In this document: in pieces, positions 61,221-64,000 of the stretch | How the letters are laid out: every line of letters starts with the position of its first letter | Numbering within the stretch: position 1 is the stretch's first letter | DNA from: Paenibacillus agricola | GTDB taxonomy: Bacteria > Bacillota > Bacilli > Paenibacillales > NBRC-103111 | Direction: 5' to 3' | Length of the DNA stretch: 64,000 bases | Assembly (NCBI RefSeq): GCF_011440305.1 | Contig: NZ_JAAOIW010000001.1 | Location: forward strand, 496,001-560,000 | Program-made: the position numbers and the translations under genes | The notes under the pieces: generated by a model | Told to the model about the DNA's origin: nothing | Seen by the model: only the letters and a program-made list of their open reading frames with translations | The model's database searches: none

Positions 61221-62246
61221 CTAGTCCAACGAGTCCAGTTCCGAAATTTCATCCTTGCGCCCACGACCCATCAGGTCTTCCACAGCAGCCCTAGGCGCCT
61301 TACCATTAAACAACACCTCATATAGCTGGTCAGCAATAGGCATAGAGGCTTCGTACTGACGGGAGAGCTTGTAGGCAGCTTGTGTTGTCTTCACGCCTTC
61401 TACAACCATCCCCATCTCCTTCAGCACGATAGGCAACGACTTGCCTTGTGCCAGCAAAAAACCTGCACGCCAATTACGGCTGTGCTTGCTCGTGCAAGTA
61501 ACCACGAGGTCGCCAATGCCCGCAAGCCCAGCAAAGGTAAGCGGATTCCCGCCCATCGCCATTCCAAGCCGCGTGATCTCGGCCAGCCCTCTAGTTAATA
61601 AGGCCGCTTTGGCATTGTCTCCAAACTCAAGGCCGTCGGTCAAGCCTGCACTAAGCGCGATAATATTTTTCAGTGCTCCACTAACCTCAACACCGATAAC
61701 GTCGGGATTCGTATAGACGCGAAAATAAGCATTGATCAGCAAATCCTGGGCAGCTTCAGCAGCAGCACTATTCTCCGAGGCAACAACAACCGTTGTCGGG
61801 CATTGTTTAATCACTTCCTCAGCGTGGCTGGGTCCCGATAAAACGACGATCGATGACGCGTCATACTCAGGCAATTCATCGGCCAGCACGGTGCTCATCC
61901 GTTTCAAGCTATCAGCTTCAAAACCTTTGGTTGCATGGATAAGCAGCGTATCCTTGGATAAAAATGGGCGCATTTGCGCGGCTACCTCCCTCATTGCCGC
62001 AGAAGGTGCCACAACAATTACCGCCTCAGCTAGATGCAAGGCTTGTTCCATCGAAGTAGTTGCATAAATAAGCGGGGAAAGCTCCATGTTGCCGAGAAAC
62101 CTGTGGTTACGATGCTCCCGGTTAATTTCAGCTACTTGCTCCTCATTGCGCGACCACAAGGTAACGTCACGTTTATTTTCGGCAAGTACGGTGGCAATGG
62201 CTGTACCCCAGCTTCCGGCAACAAGCACAGATACTTTACTTGGCAT
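61221..62246 (-). CDS. gpsA: Glycerol-3-phosphate dehydrogenase (NAD(P)+)
   Basis: Makes sn-glycerol 3-phosphate for phospholipids. 341 residues. The nucleotide loop is LVAGSWGTAIA near 8-18; the first Gly of the family GAGSWGTA is Val here. Catalytic Lys in GALKNIIALSAG near 185 and the Arg loop TRGLAEITRLG near 215. It is 14 bp after plsY, which uses its product. Confidence 0.95.
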   Translation of the reverse strand: MPSKVSVLVAGSWGTAIATVLAENKRDVTLWSRNEEQVAEINREHRNHRFLGNMELSPLIYATTSMEQALHLAEAVIVVAPSAAMREVAAQMRPFLSKDTLLIHATKGFEADSLKRMSTVLADELPEYDASSIVVLSGPSHAEEVIKQCPTTVVVASENSAAAEAAQDLLINAYFRVYTNPDVIGVEVSGALKNIIALSAGLTDGLEFGDNAKAALLTRGLAEITRLGMAMGGNPLTFAGLAGIGDLVVTCTSKHSRNWRAGFLLAQGKSLPIVLKEMGMVVEGVKTTQAAYKLSRQYEASMPIADQLYEVLFNGKAPRAAVEDLMGRGRKDEISELDSLD

Positions 62247-62260
62247 AGAGCCACCTCCGT

Positions 62261-62854
62261 CTATTTTTTTGCTCCGAGTTTATTTTCTTGGCCCTTCAGC
62301 AATTTCACAATATTACTACGATGGCGGTACCAAGCAAATACGAACATGGCTAAACTTAACACGATAATTTCCGTGGGGCGTCCCATCGACCAAATAAGAA
62401 TCGGTAAGAGAGCGGTTAACACGAGAGAGCCCAAGGAAACATACCGGGTGATTGCGATAATGAGAATAGCGACAATAATAGCAATCAGGACAGGAAGAAA
62501 AGCCAACGTAATCATAACGCCAATCGTCGTAGCAATACCTTTACCGCCGCGGAACCCAAAAAATATCGGCCAATTATGCCCAAAAATCACGGCCACCCCG
62601 CAAAGCACCAGCAGCAACGAGCTGCCGTCACCAAGCCAACTGCCGAGCATGACGGCAATAACTCCCTTTAGCGCATCGAGGAGCAATACCGTGACTCCAG
62701 GGCCAACACCAAGCACCCTAAGCGTATTGGTAGCTCCTGCATTGCCGCTACCATGGTTACGAATGTCGATGCCCTTCAGTAGCTTTCCAGCTAAATAACT
62801 AAAACTGATTGATCCCAACAAATAGCTAATCAGGATGGGGATGACAAACCACAC
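62261..62854 (-). CDS. plsY: Acyl-phosphate:glycerol-3-phosphate acyltransferase
   Basis: Integral membrane enzyme that acylates glycerol 3-phosphate, the first step of phospholipid synthesis. 197 residues with about five transmembrane helices. The three cytoplasmic motifs are GSISFSYLAGKLL (1), GNAGATNTLRVLG (2) near 37-49, and GHNWPIFFGFRGGKGIATTIG (3, read in two parts) near 93-113. Glycine-rich motifs bind substrate. Confidence 0.96.
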   Translation of the reverse strand: MWFVIPILISYLLGSISFSYLAGKLLKGIDIRNHGSGNAGATNTLRVLGVGPGVTVLLLDALKGVIAVMLGSWLGDGSSLLLVLCGVAVIFGHNWPIFFGFRGGKGIATTIGVMITLAFLPVLIAIIVAILIIAITRYVSLGSLVLTALLPILIWSMGRPTEIIVLSLAMFVFAWYRHRSNIVKLLKGQENKLGAKK

Positions 62855-62866
62855 CGAGCATCTCTC

Positions 62867-64000
62867 CTATTCATCATCCGATTTTTTTCGTGAAAATAGC
62901 CTCATCGGCGTTCCAACAAATCCGAAAGCAGCCCGAATTTTATTTTCCAGGTAACGTTCATAAGAGAAATGCATCATTTCCGGATCATTTACGAATAAGA
63001 CGAATGTCGGGGGCTTCACCGTAACTTGAGTTGCATAATTGATCCTAAGTCTTCTGCCCTTATCGGTTGGAGGTGGATTGATCGCAACCGCATCGGAAAT
63101 GACATCATTTAATACATGGGTTTGAATCCGCAATGTGTGCTGCTCAGCAACCTGAATAACAACGGGAAGCAATTTATGTATCCGTTGCTTGGTTTTGGCT
63201 GATAAAAACACGATTGGTGCATAAGACATAAACAAGAAGTGGTCACGAATTTTCTGTGTGAAATCCTTCATTGTTTTTTCGTCCTTCTCCACTACATCCC
63301 ATTTGTTGACCACGAAGATCGCTGCTTTGCCAGCCTCATGTGCATAGCCTGCAATATGCTTATCTTGGTCAATGATGCCTTCCTCGCCGTTGATCAGTAC
63401 TAGAGCTACGTCGGCTCTTTCTATAGCCTTCATGGCACGCATTACGCTGTATTTTTCTGTATTTTCGTAAACCTTGCCCCGTTTTCGCATACCCGCTGTA
63501 TCGATAATGACATATTTTTGCCCATCACGTTCAAAAGGGGTATCGATTGCATCCCGGGTAGTACCTGCCACTGCACTCACAATGACTCGGTCTTCTCCCA
63601 AAATCGCATTAACCAGAGAGGATTTTCCGACATTAGGACGGCCAATTAAAGCCACACGGATTACATCTTCACCGTATTCCTCTTCTACATTTTCCGGGAA
63701 GCTTTCCACTACTGCATCTAGCAAGTCGCCTAATCCGGTACCATGAGAACCAGAAATCCCATAAGGTGTTCCAAACCCTAAGCTGAAAAATTCATAGATA
63801 TCATCCTGGCGTTTAATGTTATCGATTTTGTTAACAGCCAAAACAATCGGCTTCTTCGCACGAAACAATAGCTCGGCTACCTCCGAATCCGCAGAGGTGA
63901 CTCCCGCTTTGCCATCGACCATAAAAATGATTACATCCGCTTCTTCAATAGCAAGCTCAGCTTGAGCCCGAACGGATTTCAGCAGCTCATTCACACCTTC
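62867..64000 (-). CDS. der: Ribosome biogenesis GTPase Der, N-terminus cut by the window edge
   Basis: A two-GTPase-domain protein for 50S assembly. The visible 378 codons lack about 60 N-terminal residues, including the first P-loop. The first domain ends with NKID near 55; the second has [15 protein letters not shown] near 118-132, [11 protein letters not shown] and NKWD. The C-terminal KH-like domain (from about 290) is complete. The reading frame continues to base 64000, and a GTG at 63994 is not the true start. Confidence 0.97.
   Translation of the reverse strand, partial: EGVNELLKSVRAQAELAIEEADVIIFMVDGKAGVTSADSEVAELLFRAKKPIVLAVNKIDNIKRQDDIYEFFSLGFGTPYGISGSHGTGLGDLLDAVVESFPENVEEEYGEDVIRVALIGRPNVGKSSLVNAILGEDRVIVSAVAGTTRDAIDTPFERDGQKYVIIDTAGMRKRGKVYENTEKYSVMRAMKAIERADVALVLINGEEGIIDQDKHIAGYAHEAGKAAIFVVNKWDVVEKDEKTMKDFTQKIRDHFLFMSYAPIVFLSAKTKQRIHKLLPVVIQVAEQHTLRIQTHVLNDVISDAVAINPPPTDKGRRLRINYATQVTVKPPTFVLFVNDPEMMHFSYERYLENKIRAAFGFVGTPMRLFSRKKSDDE

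Noticed and set aside
62034-62798. Plus-strand 254-codon open frame opposite plsY/gpsA
   Set aside because: Antisense to two well-supported genes; no RBS or family motif.
1-64000. Mobile elements, tRNA or rRNA genes
   Set aside because: No transposase, integrase, phage gene, long terminal repeat, or tRNA/rRNA-like sequence was found by reading both strands.

Overview
The window reads as the chromosome of a low-to-mid GC, endospore-forming Firmicute. It is most like Paenibacillus or a close relative. The evidence is AGGAGG-type ribosome-binding sites, spore genes (SpoIVA, SpoVIF, YpjB, a GerMN lipoprotein), bacillithiol genes, a TRAP (MtrB) regulator, and gene order that follows the Bacillus subtilis ypjD-dapB-mgsA-bshB1-bshA-cca-birA-panBCD-dinG, qcrABC, aro-trp-his-tyr and hep-mtrB-hbs-spoIVA-gpsA-der blocks. 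Almost all genes lie on the minus strand. The exceptions are a two-gene phosphate transport unit (10977-12623) and a YitT-type membrane protein (26431-27297). I see no tRNA, rRNA, CRISPR array, insertion sequence or prophage. Both ends of the window cut genes: a dynamin-like GTPase on the left and der on the right.

Layout: 1-1250 dynamin fragment, an unknown small protein and nth. 1431-9395 cell-envelope genes: an SLH surface protein, a GerMN lipoprotein, an N-acetylmuramoyl-L-alanine amidase, a compact FtsH-like protease and a YpmB-like protein. 9392-12623 mtaD-like deaminase and the phosphate transporter pair. 12693-19218 rex, dinG, a TPR protein and panDCB. 19547-26180 birA, cca, bacillithiol genes, mgsA, dapB and ypjD. 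26431-33909 YitT protein, YpjB, YpjA, the menaquinol:cytochrome c reductase qcrABC, YpiF, an IDEAL-domain protein, a gamma-carbonic anhydrase-like protein and a large unknown protein. 34053-35924 a phosphatase and an ECF sigma/anti-sigma pair. 36265-47721 the aromatic supraoperon aroC-aroB-aroH-trpEDCFBA-hisC-tyrA. 48218-53870 a small protein, cheR, ndk and menaquinone side-chain and ring genes. 54031-64000 mtrB (TRAP), a PAP2 protein, hbs, spoIVA, a YphF-like lipoprotein, two ferredoxins, spoVIF, gpsA, plsY and der.

The most interesting content is regulatory RNA and repeats. (1) The trp leader (44774-45013) carries a ladder of (G/T)AG triplets at about 5-nt spacing, an antiterminator and an intrinsic terminator, and the TRAP gene that would read it lies about 10 kb away. 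(2) A perfect-consensus promoter at 36183-36211 drives a roughly 80-nt orphan transcript with a C-rich stretch and its own terminator. It is a candidate trans-acting small RNA. (3) panB has its own leader with a promoter, a duplicated 9-bp motif and a terminator before the gene. This is plausibly the Pan motif. (4) A short hairpin element with a conserved flank sits directly against the ribosome-binding site of four unrelated genes. (5) The aroC leader holds a 71-bp tandem GC-rich repeat, a 20-bp palindrome and a G-quadruplex motif. All homology calls come from reading the translations by eye. No database search was run.
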